Source of the DNA: Dyadobacter soli
GTDB taxonomy: Bacteria; Bacteroidota; Bacteroidia; Cytophagales; Spirosomataceae
Reading direction: 5' to 3'
DNA: 64,000 nt
Assembly (NCBI RefSeq): GCF_900101885.1
Contig: NZ_FNAN01000004.1
Location: 310,001-374,000, forward strand
Shown here: positions 25,415 through 34,200 of the stretch, in pieces
How positions within the stretch are numbered: the stretch's first letter is position 1
Layout of the letters: every line of letters starts with the position of its first letter
Notes under the pieces: model-generated
Databases searched by the model: none
Told to the model about the DNA's origin: nothing
Seen by the model: the letters and a program-made list of their open reading frames with translations, nothing else
Position numbers and translations under genes: made by a program

Positions 25415-25723
25415 ATGGCATTAGCAAAACAGTTTGTAAAAAGTAAGTCTGTTTTCAAAGTGACGTTTACAGTTCCTGCTGAGGCAGCGTCTGACGCTAA
25501 GAAAATTGCCCTCGTAGGCGAGTTTAATGGCTGGAATCCGGAAGAAGCTATCGCATTGAAAAAACAGAAAGACGGTTCATTCAAAACCAGCCTCGAACTG
25601 GGAGCCGGAGAATATCAGTTCCGTTACATTTTGGACGGTGAGAAGTGGGAAAACGACTGGGAAGCGGACAAATATGTTCCTGCCGGCGTAGATGCTACCG
25701 AGAATTCGGTGGTGGTTCTTTAA
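25415..25723 (+). CDS. Isoamylase early-set (CBM48/AMPK-like) glycogen-binding protein
   Basis: A 102-residue cytoplasmic single-domain protein. KVTFTVPAEAASDAKKIALVGEFNGWNP..A.ALKKQKDGSFKTSLELGAGEYQFRYILDGEKWENDWEAD is the classical E-set glycogen-binding pattern, with Trp residues of the sugar site (GEFNGWNP, YILDGEKW). Free-standing copies are common in Bacteroidota and are thought to bind alpha-glucans. It has its own promoter and a strong terminator, so it is a single-gene unit. Confidence 0.9.
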   Translation: MALAKQFVKSKSVFKVTFTVPAEAASDAKKIALVGEFNGWNPEEAIALKKQKDGSFKTSLELGAGEYQFRYILDGEKWENDWEADKYVPAGVDATENSVVVL

Positions 25724-25852
25724 GGGCTTTAAGCTATAAGCCTTAGGCTTTAAGCTAAAAAAACCGGGGCTGTATAAGTCCCGGTTTTTTTCATTTAGAC
25801 ATTACATTTATTGCTTATGGCTTATAGCTTACAGCCTATTGCTTAAAGCTCC
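25724..25852. repeat. AGCTTATAGCC-type two-armed repeat around a terminator
   Basis: The left arm (25725-25756) reads as overlapping words GGCTTTAAGC, TATAAGCC, TTAGGC, TTTAAGC. The right arm (25812-25850) carries GCTTATGG, CTTATAGC, TTACAGCC, GCTTAAAGC. The arms are degenerate reverse complements, and the perfect terminator stem sits between them. It has the same plan as the arrays at 1504 and 18089 with a different word. Confidence 0.7.
25757..25791 (+). terminator. Bidirectional rho-independent terminator
   Basis: AAAAAAACCGGG (25757-25768) pairs with CCCGGTTTTTTT (25780-25791), 12 base pairs with an 11-base loop. A-run and T-run make it work in both directions, between the E-set gene and the convergent sugar isomerase-like gene. 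Confidence 0.92.
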
Positions 25853-26772
25853 TATATCGCAAAGCTATCGCTCTCCACGTACGCTTTGATCAGCGCTTCT
25901 TCTCCTTCTTTGCCTTGCTTCGAGTTGCCGTGTTCCATACCCATGATGAACGACTTGCCTTCTTTTTTGCTGCGGTCGTAGATGTATTTGAATATGTTTT
26001 TATAGTTGATCTCTCCGGTAGTCGGCTCTTTACGGCCCGGCTCGTCGCCGATCTGGAAGTAGTCGATCTCGCTCCATGTGCGGTCGATGTTGTAGAGCAG
26101 GCGGCCTTCATTCTTTTGCATATGGTAAATGTCGTACAGAATCTTGCACGACTTGCTGTTCACGCCGCGGCAGATTTCGTAAGTCTGGTCGGACGTTCTC
26201 AGGAACAGGTTCGGGGAATCGCTCAGCGGTTCGAGTACCATTACTAATCCGTGCGGTTCGAGGATTTCGGCACCGCGGCGCAATGCGTCGATTACGTGGC
26301 CGGTTTGCACACCGATCGGCAGGTTTCTTTCAAAATCACCCGGAACGACTGTCATCCATTTCGCATTCACGCGTTTCGCCACTTCTACGGCTTTTTTACA
26401 GCCATTAAGGAAAATGTCGATATATTCCTGCTTTCCAGCAGCGAGGGTGTTGGCGCCGTTGCCGCCTTTATCTACCACAAAAACTCCCATTTCCATGCCC
26501 AAACGGGTCATTTCTTTGGCAATGGCTTCCTGTTGCTCCACCGGACGGCCCATCATACCGTTGTCTTCCAATGCCATAAACCCCTGGTCTGCCATAAATT
26601 TAAGCTGGTCGATCACGTCCTTTCCGGCACTGTTCTGGAACATCCCGAAGTGGGAAGCGTATTTGAGCTTAAACTTGTTTTTGGCCATAGGAGCGGCGCC
26701 CAATGCATCTCCTGCTGCGATTGCGGCACCAGCCAAACCAAGGGTAGATTTTACAAAATTTCTGCGGAGCAT
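25852..26772 (-). CDS. Sugar phosphate isomerase/epimerase-like protein, exported
   Basis: A 306-residue TIM-barrel protein of the AP-endonuclease-2/xylose isomerase-like family, close to hydroxypyruvate isomerase type. The N-terminus MLRRNFVKSTLGLAGAAIAAGDALG is a Tat-like signal. Motifs include EPLSDSPNLFL, CKILYDIYHMQ, IDYFQIGDEPGRKEPTTGEINYKNIF and MGMEHG, giving the metal-binding Glu/Asp/His set. It follows the dehydrogenase-like gene by 80 bases on the same strand, a common partnership in Bacteroidota gene sets for sugar oxidation. Exact substrate unknown. Confidence 0.88.
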   Translation of the reverse strand: MLRRNFVKSTLGLAGAAIAAGDALGAAPMAKNKFKLKYASHFGMFQNSAGKDVIDQLKFMADQGFMALEDNGMMGRPVEQQEAIAKEMTRLGMEMGVFVVDKGGNGANTLAAGKQEYIDIFLNGCKKAVEVAKRVNAKWMTVVPGDFERNLPIGVQTGHVIDALRRGAEILEPHGLVMVLEPLSDSPNLFLRTSDQTYEICRGVNSKSCKILYDIYHMQKNEGRLLYNIDRTWSEIDYFQIGDEPGRKEPTTGEINYKNIFKYIYDRSKKEGKSFIMGMEHGNSKQGKEGEEALIKAYVESDSFAI

Positions 26773-26852
26773 AAATGTTTCGATGTTTTTGTTTCAGGAA
26801 TAAAGATGTACAGTCCGGAAATATACCCCAAAATCGCCGCTCAATCTTCCTC

Positions 26853-29555
26853 CTACTGGTTTTTTCTGCGTTTTCTCCGCTCCTTTTTACCACTTTTCGG
26901 CTCGTCTGCCGGCGCTGCAGTTACCTCCTCCACAGGAGGTTTGGGTAAATAAGGCGCCAGCTGGACCTTGATCTCCTCCCGGAATGCATTCTTCACCCCT
27001 TCCAATGCGGCGTCCTTCACTTCTCCGCTGATCTGATCGCCCCGCAGCAGCTTCACCACCGCCTCTTCGCCCGGCCAGCTCGCACCCAGGTACCGCGCCG
27101 CATTCTTGCGCACACTCATTTGCTCACCCGCGTTCAGCAATGTGGAACGCAGCAAATACACCGATTCAGAACTACCAACCGTTTGAATGGACGCCAGCAA
27201 TGCGGATTTCCGCTCCTCGTTCATCCCCGCCAGTTTTTGGGTAATGTAAGAAATACCAGCCTGTTCCAGCAGTAACGCACCCGCGTCACGCCCGATCACC
27301 TCATCGGATTTACTTAATGCCAGCTTGAATAACCGGTCATTCTCCGATTCCAGCTCGTAGCGGGTCATGAGGTCGATGTAATGCTCGGTACCGTACGTCT
27401 CATCGAGGAGCTTGTTCAGTGCCGTCAGTCCCTGCTGGGAATTGGTTACAAATGATTTGTCCAAATGCAGCAATGCCAGCTTACTTACCTCGATGCGGTC
27501 CGACGCCGGTACGTTCAACACATTGAGCAACGCCTGTGTTTTCTCATAACCCGCATGGAAAAAGTCGAACGAGCGGAAATAGCGCAGCCTGCTTTTAAAA
27601 CTCACCGAGGTATCGGCCGCGAGCTCGCTCAGGTACGGGATCGCTTTGCGCGTACGTGCGAGCCAGATAATGTCTTTTCCGGCGTCGCTCAGCCACGGTT
27701 TGGAGCCCTGCCGTTCGAGCCAGGCCGGAAACAGCCGCTCCCATTGGTCGTAGGCGCCGATACTAAGCGCTTCCACCGTCCAGCGATCGTTACCCTTGTA
27801 TTGCTTGGCCAGTTGCAGCCATACGTCCAGTGCCTCGTAGGTGTGGTTATGGTTAATGGCCAATGCGCATTCGCGTCGTACCTGCGGGTCTTTGTCCGAA
27901 GTGAGGCGTTTGATATATTCAGTCGGATCGCTGTTGCGCTGGCGCACGGCGCGCAATGCGGTAATGCGCAGGTTAGGGTTCAGTTCGCGGAAACCGATGT
28001 CGAGGTTGCGGTAATTGAAACCCTCGATGCGATTGAGCACCCATAATGCACGTGCGCGAAGCTTGGGATTACCATTGTAAAGCCTGAAAAGCTCTTCCAG
28101 AAACGGCTCTGCCGCCCAGCCGTGCTTCACACAGGCATTCCAGGCCAGGTAGCGCTGCGACAGGTTGGGACTTTGCAATGCTTTTACCGCCTGCTCGGGT
28201 ATGGTGAGGTCGTAAACAGGTATTTTATAAGGCGTACCGGTCGGCGCAACGCGGAAAATGCGGCCACGGCTGCGGTCTTTCATTTTGTTCGAACCCATTA
28301 CCGGGTCATACCAGTCGGAGATAATGAGCGAGCCGTCGGGCGCTACACACACGTCCGTCGGGCGGAACCACTTATCGCGCTTACCTTCGAGAACGGGCAG
28401 AATACCGGTCGATTTGTAGCCTGCACCGTCATTCTGCACCGGAAATGCGCTGACGTAGCCCTGCCCGGCATCGGCAAGTAAAATCTGGTCCCAATACCGG
28501 CGGGGAAGCAAATCGCCCTCGTAGATGGTCATACCCATTGGAAAACCAGAACCGGTTTCCAGCAAATCGGGCACTACCCCGGGATCATTCTGGTGCCAGT
28601 GGCGGCGCGGGATTTCGTCTTCCAAGTTCGTGCGGTTAAGTCGCCAGCTTGCACTGGTCATTTCATCGATATAACCGAAATTACCATTCTCCATCACATA
28701 CGACACGCGGTCGGCGCCATTGCCCGGCTCCTCCTGGTCCGACTGCCACATGGTACCGTAGCTATCCACCGCTACTTCCCAGCCATTGCGGAAGTTTTCG
28801 GCCATGATCTCAACTTTGGTAAAATCCTGCTCGCAGCGGAAGGTCACGCCCTGCTTAAATTGCCTGAAATCGATCGGTCTTTCGTATTTATCGAGCAGCG
28901 GCCGGTCCTGTCCGTCGACCAACTGCCGGCCAGCATTACCGAAGTTGAAGTAGAACTTGCCATCCGGCCCGAACACGAATGCATGCACACCCGCATCGTT
29001 TTGTGAACCGCCGATTCCTTTGAAGAGAATTTCCTTTGTATCTGCCTTATCGTCGCCGTTGGTATCGGTAAAAAGCCACACGTACGGACTCTGCGAAACA
29101 ACCGCTTTGTTGCCCATCACCCAAATCCCCAGCGGCGCATTGAGCTCCGGCCCCTGGTAAAACACCTTGGTAACATCCGCCTTGCCATCACCGTCTTTAT
29201 CTTCCATGATCACGATCCGGTCGCCCTGGCCGAGCTCCGACTTGCCGTTCACATTCGGCCGGTAATTGTACGCCTCGCATGCCCACACGCGGCCGCGGTG
29301 GTCGACATCGATATTGATCGGGTTTATCACATTGGGTTCCGAAGCAAAGAGCGTCGCTTCGAGGCCGTCGGCAGCCTGCACGCCCGCAACCGCATTACGC
29401 GAGAAACGCCGCTCCGTCTCCGACAACGCCGCATAAGCGCTATCGGGATTAACAACTACCAATGAATCAGCAACTTGACTAAAACCTTGAAATGAAAAAG
29501 AGGTAAAAAGAACCGCAGCACACCACGCAGATCTCACGATAGGGAATTGTTTCAA
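26853..29555 (-). CDS. PVC-type membrane-bound dehydrogenase-like protein without cytochrome c domain
   Basis: A 900-residue exported protein (signal MKQFPIVRSAWCAAVLFTSF). The first half is a beta-propeller like that of PQQ-type sugar dehydrogenases: GLEATLFASEPNVINPINID, WACEAYNYRPN, DGKADVTKVFYQG, VVSQSPYVWLFTDTNGD. HEAT-like repeats follow (ALRAVRQRNSDPTEYIKRL, DPQVRRECALAINHNH). Its paralogue at 31257-34340 carries a C-terminal heme domain; here the protein stops with a basic tail (SGKKERRKRRKNQ) and no CxxCH. It may have lost electron transfer to heme or may use a partner. Probably cotranscribed with the isomerase-like gene. Confidence 0.88.
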   Translation of the reverse strand: MKQFPIVRSAWCAAVLFTSFSFQGFSQVADSLVVVNPDSAYAALSETERRFSRNAVAGVQAADGLEATLFASEPNVINPINIDVDHRGRVWACEAYNYRPNVNGKSELGQGDRIVIMEDKDGDGKADVTKVFYQGPELNAPLGIWVMGNKAVVSQSPYVWLFTDTNGDDKADTKEILFKGIGGSQNDAGVHAFVFGPDGKFYFNFGNAGRQLVDGQDRPLLDKYERPIDFRQFKQGVTFRCEQDFTKVEIMAENFRNGWEVAVDSYGTMWQSDQEEPGNGADRVSYVMENGNFGYIDEMTSASWRLNRTNLEDEIPRRHWHQNDPGVVPDLLETGSGFPMGMTIYEGDLLPRRYWDQILLADAGQGYVSAFPVQNDGAGYKSTGILPVLEGKRDKWFRPTDVCVAPDGSLIISDWYDPVMGSNKMKDRSRGRIFRVAPTGTPYKIPVYDLTIPEQAVKALQSPNLSQRYLAWNACVKHGWAAEPFLEELFRLYNGNPKLRARALWVLNRIEGFNYRNLDIGFRELNPNLRITALRAVRQRNSDPTEYIKRLTSDKDPQVRRECALAINHNHTYEALDVWLQLAKQYKGNDRWTVEALSIGAYDQWERLFPAWLERQGSKPWLSDAGKDIIWLARTRKAIPYLSELAADTSVSFKSRLRYFRSFDFFHAGYEKTQALLNVLNVPASDRIEVSKLALLHLDKSFVTNSQQGLTALNKLLDETYGTEHYIDLMTRYELESENDRLFKLALSKSDEVIGRDAGALLLEQAGISYITQKLAGMNEERKSALLASIQTVGSSESVYLLRSTLLNAGEQMSVRKNAARYLGASWPGEEAVVKLLRGDQISGEVKDAALEGVKNAFREEIKVQLAPYLPKPPVEEVTAAPADEPKSGKKERRKRRKNQ

Positions 29556-29710
29556 AACGAATTTTTGATGATGCAGAATATTTCAAAAAACGTTATAAAA
29601 ATACCTCCTATTTCGGGAATTACGAAATGGAGCTTTGGGAAATTGTAACCTTTCGGCGATTTGGAGCGGATTGATTTCGAGGTAAAATGTGAGTAAATTA
29701 CATCAAGATA

Positions 29711-29730
29711 CACATGCACTATCGGTATTT
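29711..29730 (+). promoter_or_regulatory. Conserved 20-base leader before cassette 1
   Basis: CACATGCACTATCGGTATTT directly abuts the ATG of A1. The same 20 bases, with few changes, abut the ATG of A2 (30232-30251) and A3 (30755-30774). The agreement fixes the start codons. It holds no Shine-Dalgarno or TAnnTTTG and may be a translation-start element. Confidence 0.6.
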
Positions 29731-29919
29731 ATGAAAGAAAAAATCAGGCATTTGATTGCCCTAAAACTTCACAAAAAGGCTGAATTCAAATTTGCGTCAA
29801 GTAATCTGATTGTATCAGACAAGCTGACAGAGCAAGCTCAGAACGAACTGCTGGACCAGTTGCGCTTACTCGATGAAGACATTGAGATTTTAGAAAAGAT
29901 GTTAAGACAATCAAAATAA
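29731..29919 (+). CDS. Small helical protein A1 of the triplicated cassette
   Basis: A 62-residue charged protein, not a recognised family. MKEKIRHLIA opens all three A proteins, and the C-terminal LDEDIEILEKMLRQ is a heptad-like helix suggesting a coiled coil. The start is placed at 29731 rather than the in-frame ATG at 29689, because the 20 bases before 29731 are conserved in all copies. It ends 4 bases before B1, so the two should be translated together. No signal peptide. AT-rich (15 of 60 bases G or C at 29881-29940) against GC-richer flanks. Role unknown; a two-component small system is possible. Confidence 0.68.
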   Translation: MKEKIRHLIALKLHKKAEFKFASSNLIVSDKLTEQAQNELLDQLRLLDEDIEILEKMLRQSK

Positions 29920-29923
29920 AATT

Positions 29924-30175
29924 ATGAAAGCGACACGAAAGGAAGATTTGATCCAAGCATTTTATGACGCAAAAACGATACCTGCTCTCACAAAAGCTAA
30001 CGATGAGTGGCTGGCGTTTTATAATGCTGCATCAGAGGAAGATAAAGAACACATGGGAAACGCGATGGTCAAATACAGTGAATGGCTGCTTGCCAAATCA
30101 AAGGAGTCCCGTGAAGAATTCAAGCAACTTCTGGCTGAGATAGAAGCCATGAAACTCGCAGAATCCCAGCATTAA
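29924..30175 (+). CDS. Small helical protein B1 of the triplicated cassette
   Basis: An 83-residue protein, predicted all-helical and highly charged, of no family I recognise. Shared blocks with B2 and B3 are I.A.YDA.T, A.DEW.A.Y..AS..DKE, and the end LLAEIEAMKLAESQH. The last 35 bases, including the stop, recur in nearly the same form after B2. The Trp in NDEWLAFY is conserved in all three. It follows A1 by 4 bases; one transcript is likely. Cytoplasmic. Possible partner of A1. Confidence 0.68.
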   Translation: MKATRKEDLIQAFYDAKTIPALTKANDEWLAFYNAASEEDKEHMGNAMVKYSEWLLAKSKESREEFKQLLAEIEAMKLAESQH

Positions 30176-30251
30176 CCGGCGGCTGGAAACGGCTTCGCAA
30201 GAAGAGCAAGCTGGCTGAATTTAGTCGGAACCACATACACTATCGGTATTC

Positions 30252-30443
30252 ATGAAAGAGAAAATCAGGCATATTATTGCCGGGAAGGTTATTGAACAAG
30301 GTCAGATAAAGACACGTATGCGCAGTCTGGCGGCCATCGACAAGCTTTCAAAGGAAATTCAGAATTATTACCTGGATAGGCTACGTAATCTCGACGAAGA
30401 CATTGAAACCTTGAAAAGGATGTTAAAGCAATTGAATCAATAA
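30252..30443 (+). CDS. Small helical protein A2 of the triplicated cassette
   Basis: A 63-residue paralogue of A1 and A3: MKEKIRHIIAGKVIEQGQIK, a middle IDKLSKEIQNYYLDRLRNL, and the C-terminal LDEDIETLKRMLKQLNQ. The helical end is the best conserved part. It is preceded by the 20-base leader element and lies 11 bases before B2. Small size would make it doubtful alone, but three aligned copies with conserved protein sequence and diverged third positions support it as a true gene. Confidence 0.68.
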   Translation: MKEKIRHIIAGKVIEQGQIKTRMRSLAAIDKLSKEIQNYYLDRLRNLDEDIETLKRMLKQLNQ

Positions 30444-30454
30444 CTTAAAAAGCG

Positions 30455-30697
30455 ATGAAAAAAGAGCAAATTATAAAAGCCTTATACGACGCTAACACGG
30501 AGGCATCTATTCAGGCAGCCAACGACGAATGGCTTGCCTGTTATCAAGCCGCGTCGGAGTCGGATCAGCAATACTTGTTAGAAGAATATCACAAGTTCGG
30601 TGAGCACATGAAAGAGGAAGGCGAAAAACTAAATCGCGAGATGCAAAAAGTCCTCGCTGAATTTAAGGCGATGAAACTTGCTGAATCCCAGCACTAA
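30455..30697 (+). CDS. Small helical protein B2 of the triplicated cassette
   Basis: An 80-residue paralogue of B1 and B3. It opens MKKEQIIKALYDANTEASIQ, keeps AANDEWLACYQAASESDQQY and ends VLAEFKAMKLAESQH. Cys in LACYQ replaces Phe of the other copies. The 35 bases at 30683-30717 match 30161-30195 at 34 of 35 positions and continue past the stop, so duplication was recent or the element is under selection. Function unknown. Confidence 0.68.
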   Translation: MKKEQIIKALYDANTEASIQAANDEWLACYQAASESDQQYLLEEYHKFGEHMKEEGEKLNREMQKVLAEFKAMKLAESQH

Positions 30698-30774
30698 CCG
30701 GCGGCTGGAAACGGCTTGACATTGATGTACAAGCTGACTAAATTTCGTCAGGACCACATACACTATCAGTTTTT

Positions 30775-30966
30775 ATGAAGGAAAAAATCAGGCATTTGAT
30801 TGCAGAGAAGCTTATACAAAAGGGTGAGGCTAAAATGTCACTTCACCGGCTGATCCGGATCGATGGCGCAACGGATGAGAGAGTTAACCGGATTCTGGAC
30901 CACATTAGAAGTCTGGAAGAAGACATTGAAATGCTGGAAAGGATATTAAAGCAATTAAAACAATGA
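30775..30966 (+). CDS. Small helical protein A3 of the triplicated cassette
   Basis: A 63-residue third A copy: MKEKIRHLIAEKLIQKGEAK, then LIRIDGATDERVNRILDHIRSL and the end LEEDIEMLERILKQLKQ. Same predicted helix at the C-terminus as A1 and A2. The preceding leader is the most diverged of the three (TATCAGTTTTT). Ten bases separate it from B3. Confidence 0.68.
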   Translation: MKEKIRHLIAEKLIQKGEAKMSLHRLIRIDGATDERVNRILDHIRSLEEDIEMLERILKQLKQ

Positions 30967-30976
30967 CCGAAAAGCA

Positions 30977-31219
30977 ATGAAAAAGGAACAGATTATACAG
31001 GCATTGTATGATGCAAACACACTTGAAGCAATTGAAAAGGCCGGCGATGATTGGTCAGCTTTCTATCAAAGTGCGTCGCAGGAAGACAAGGAATATCTTG
31101 CGAATGGCATGAGGCAATTTGCCGATTATGTGATTGAAAAATCAAAACAATCAACCCGAGAAATGCAGGAAGTCCTCGCCGAATTCGAAGCCCTAAAATT
31201 GGTCGAATCCCAGCAATAA
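30977..31219 (+). CDS. Small helical protein B3 of the triplicated cassette
   Basis: An 80-residue third B copy: MKKEQIIQALYDANTLEAIE, GDDWSAFYQSASQEDKEYL, ending VLAEFEALKLVESQQ. Here the stop is not followed by the copied 35-base stretch; instead the terminator at 31229 follows. It is the last gene of the cassette array, converging on the large heme dehydrogenase 37 bases away. Confidence 0.68.
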   Translation: MKKEQIIQALYDANTLEAIEKAGDDWSAFYQSASQEDKEYLANGMRQFADYVIEKSKQSTREMQEVLAEFEALKLVESQQ

Positions 31220-31228
31220 TATATAAAA

Positions 31229-31250
31229 AAAGGAGCCTCACGGCTCCTTT
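31229..31250 (-). terminator. Terminator between cassette array and heme dehydrogenase
   Basis: AAAGGAGCC (31229-31237) pairs with GGCTCCTTT (31242-31250), loop TCAC. On the minus strand a run of seven T follows, so it mainly ends the heme dehydrogenase gene, but it may also stop plus-strand transcripts of the cassettes. Confidence 0.88.
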
Positions 31251-31256
31251 CGCTTA

Positions 31257-34200
31257 TTACTGCTTCTTCAAATTACTCAAATAATCCACCAAACTCACCA
31301 ACTCTTCCGTACTCATCGCATCCTGCAAGCCGGATGGCATCATGGAATCTTTGAGCTGCTTGATCGATTTGACCTGCGACATTTTGTATTCCTGCGTCGA
31401 GCCGCCGGGAAATTTGAGGATCAGGTCGGTTTCAGTTTTGCTGGAAACGATGCCCGAAACGGTGGTACCGTCTTTCAAAGTCACTTCAAAACCTTCATAA
31501 CCAAACCCGATACCGGCGCTAGGATCGAAAATGGCGGCATATTGGGCCTCTTTGGGGAGCTTGCTTCCGATTTCAGAAAGTTTCGGACCGAAATCCATGC
31601 CTTCGCCATTCACCTGGTGGCATACCGAGCAATAGGATGTAAAAACTTGCTTGCCCTTGGCCAAATCGCCTTTCATACCTACCAGATCTTTCACCTCAGG
31701 ATGCTTTTTGGTAGCCACGGTCGCACCGTCGAGGTATTTGGCGGCTTCCAGCTTCACCGATTTCCGCCATGCTCCGGCCAGGCCTTTTACGGCGGCAGTT
31801 TTGGCTTCGCCGCTCAGTTTGCCTTCTTTCAGCAATACCAGCACCTGATCCTCACCGCTCATGGTACCGCCTAAGGATTTCGCAGCGGTAATCTGCTGGT
31901 TTTCTGAAAAACCGCTTTCGGTAGCGACCGTTCTGAGTATATCGAGCGCGTCTTTGCTGCCGACAGATTTCAATGCAGTCAAAACGGCGACACTTTTAGC
32001 TTCGTCAGTCCCTTTTACCACTTTCCAAAGCATCGGCGTTCCGCCTTGTTTGATCAGCTGCGACGCCGCCGCCGATCCTGAACGGCTATTCGACTGCTCT
32101 TGGGTCATCGTTAAGAGCCGCTCATTTTCAGAGGGCAGCTCATATTTGGCAATAAGTTCAAGGTAAGCTTGTGTACCATAAGTCAAATCGAGCATCTTTT
32201 TCAATGCGGCCATTGCTTCGGGGGTCTGCTTTACAAATGCAGGGTCGAGGTGGCGCATCACCAGCTCATTCACTTTGTCCTGGTCCTTGCCGGAGCCGTT
32301 AGTTAGTTTCAGCAATGCCATAGACTTCTCGCGACCGGCGGAGTTAAAGTCGAATGCCCGGAAATAACGTAGCCTGCTTTTCAAATCGACCGTCGGATCG
32401 CCGGCCAATGATGCGAGCAACTGAACTGACTCTTTCCCGCGCGAACGCCATACAATGTCCTTACCTGCCTGCGTACCTACGGGATTTGCACCCGCTTTAC
32501 CGAGCCATGCTTTGAAAAACGGATCCCATTGCGCGTCGGCGCCGATCCCCAGCGCTTCAAGGTACCAGCGGTCTTTGCCGTCGTACTGCTTCGCGATCGA
32601 TGCCCACAATGCAGGCGCATCAGGTGACGGGTTATGGTGCAAAAGCAATGCACATTCGCGGCGTACCTGCGGTTCGGCGTCTTTCACCAATGTTTTGATA
32701 TAAGGAATCACATCCACGTGCTTCGACTCGGAAGCCGCGCGAAGGCCTGCAATGCGAATGTCGGCATTGGCGTCCTTAATCGCCAGATCGATGGTTTTCT
32801 TTGTCGTAAATGGCCATTTGCTCAGCAGCCACAGCGCACGGGCACGCATGCGGGGCTCTGCATTTTTGTTGGCAAAAAGCTTTTCAAGCGCTGGTGCCGC
32901 CTTAACACCCATTTCGTTCAATGCAGTCCAGGCGTGGTAGCGGATTGAGAGGTTGGGACTCTGCAATGCTTCCACCGCGCCGGCTGCGGTTGTAAAATCT
33001 GATTTTGGAACACGGTAAGGCGTATTCAGAGGGGCAATGCGGTAAATGCGGCCCTTGCCCTGGTCGCCTGCCTGGTGACCGCCTACGCCCGGATCGTACC
33101 AGTCGGAAACGAGCAGGGAGCCGTCCGGCGCCACGCAAACATCGGAAGGCCGGAACCATTGGTCCCGCTTGCCGTCGACGACATTTACGATTTTGGCAGT
33201 ATAACCTGCCCCCGATTTCTCCACAGGATACGAGCGGACCACATTATGCCCGGGTTCGCAGTGGATCATTTGTCCCCAAAACTCTTTGGGAAGTAATTTT
33301 CCTTCATAAACGACCATTCCGGTAGGCGAACCGGAACCGGTTTGCAGCAGGTTCGGGACAACGCCCGGGTCGTTCAAATGCCAGTGGCGGTAAGGAATCG
33401 AATCCTCCATATTGGTACGGTTCGCGCGCCAGCCGGCACCAGTCATTTCGTCGGTGTAGCCGTAGTTGCCGTATTGCATCACGTAATTGATCCGCACGCC
33501 TTTGTTGCCGTCGTCGTCATTGTCCGACTGCCACATGGTACCGTAGCTGTCGACAGCAACTTCAAAGTTGTTGCGGAAGTTGTTTCCGAGTGGTTCTATA
33601 TTGGTAAAATCAGGATCACAGCGGAAAACCATGCCCTGTTTCAACTTCGAGAAATCGATGGGTTTGCCGTCTTTTCCTACCACAGGATTACCCTTTCCGT
33701 CGAGCAGGTGGTCGCCTTCGTTTCCGAAATTGAAATACAGCTTACCATCCGGCCCGAACACGAATGCGTGCATACCGTGGTCGTGCTGGTCGCCGCCGAT
33801 GCCTTCGAAAATGACTTCTTTTTTATCCGCTTTCAAATCACCATTCTCGTCCGTGAAAAGCCACACATAAGGACTTTGCGAAACAATCACCTTGTTACCC
33901 ATCACCCAAACGCCCAGTGGTGCATTGATTTCTGCCCCCTGATAAAAGACGGTTGACTTATCGGATTTGCCATCGCCATTGGTATCTTCCAGCACCACAA
34001 TGCGGTCGCCCTCATTTTTGGTAGGGTTTCCGTTGATCGCCGGGCGGTAGTTGTACGCTTCGCAAACCCAAACACGTCCCAAATGATCGACATCGATGTT
34101 AGTCGGGTTGGTGATTGTTGGTTCCGAGGTAAAAAGCGTTGCTTCCAGACCATTCGCGGTCGTGAGGCCCGCTACGGCGTAGCGCGACGAGCGCTTTTGG

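Larger units (their letters stand above)
30161..30717 (+). repeat. Inter-cassette direct repeats
   Basis: Two 35-base stretches, 30161-30195 and 30683-30717, differ at one base. Each spans the end of a B gene, its stop codon and about 21 bases after (GGCGGCTGGAAACGGCTT). With the leader repeats they show that the unit of duplication is about 520 bases: leader, A, B and tail. Confidence 0.75.

Noticed and set aside
29689..29730. Earlier ATG for cassette protein A1
   Set aside because: The 20 bases before 29731 are a leader conserved before all three A genes, so translation should start at 29731.
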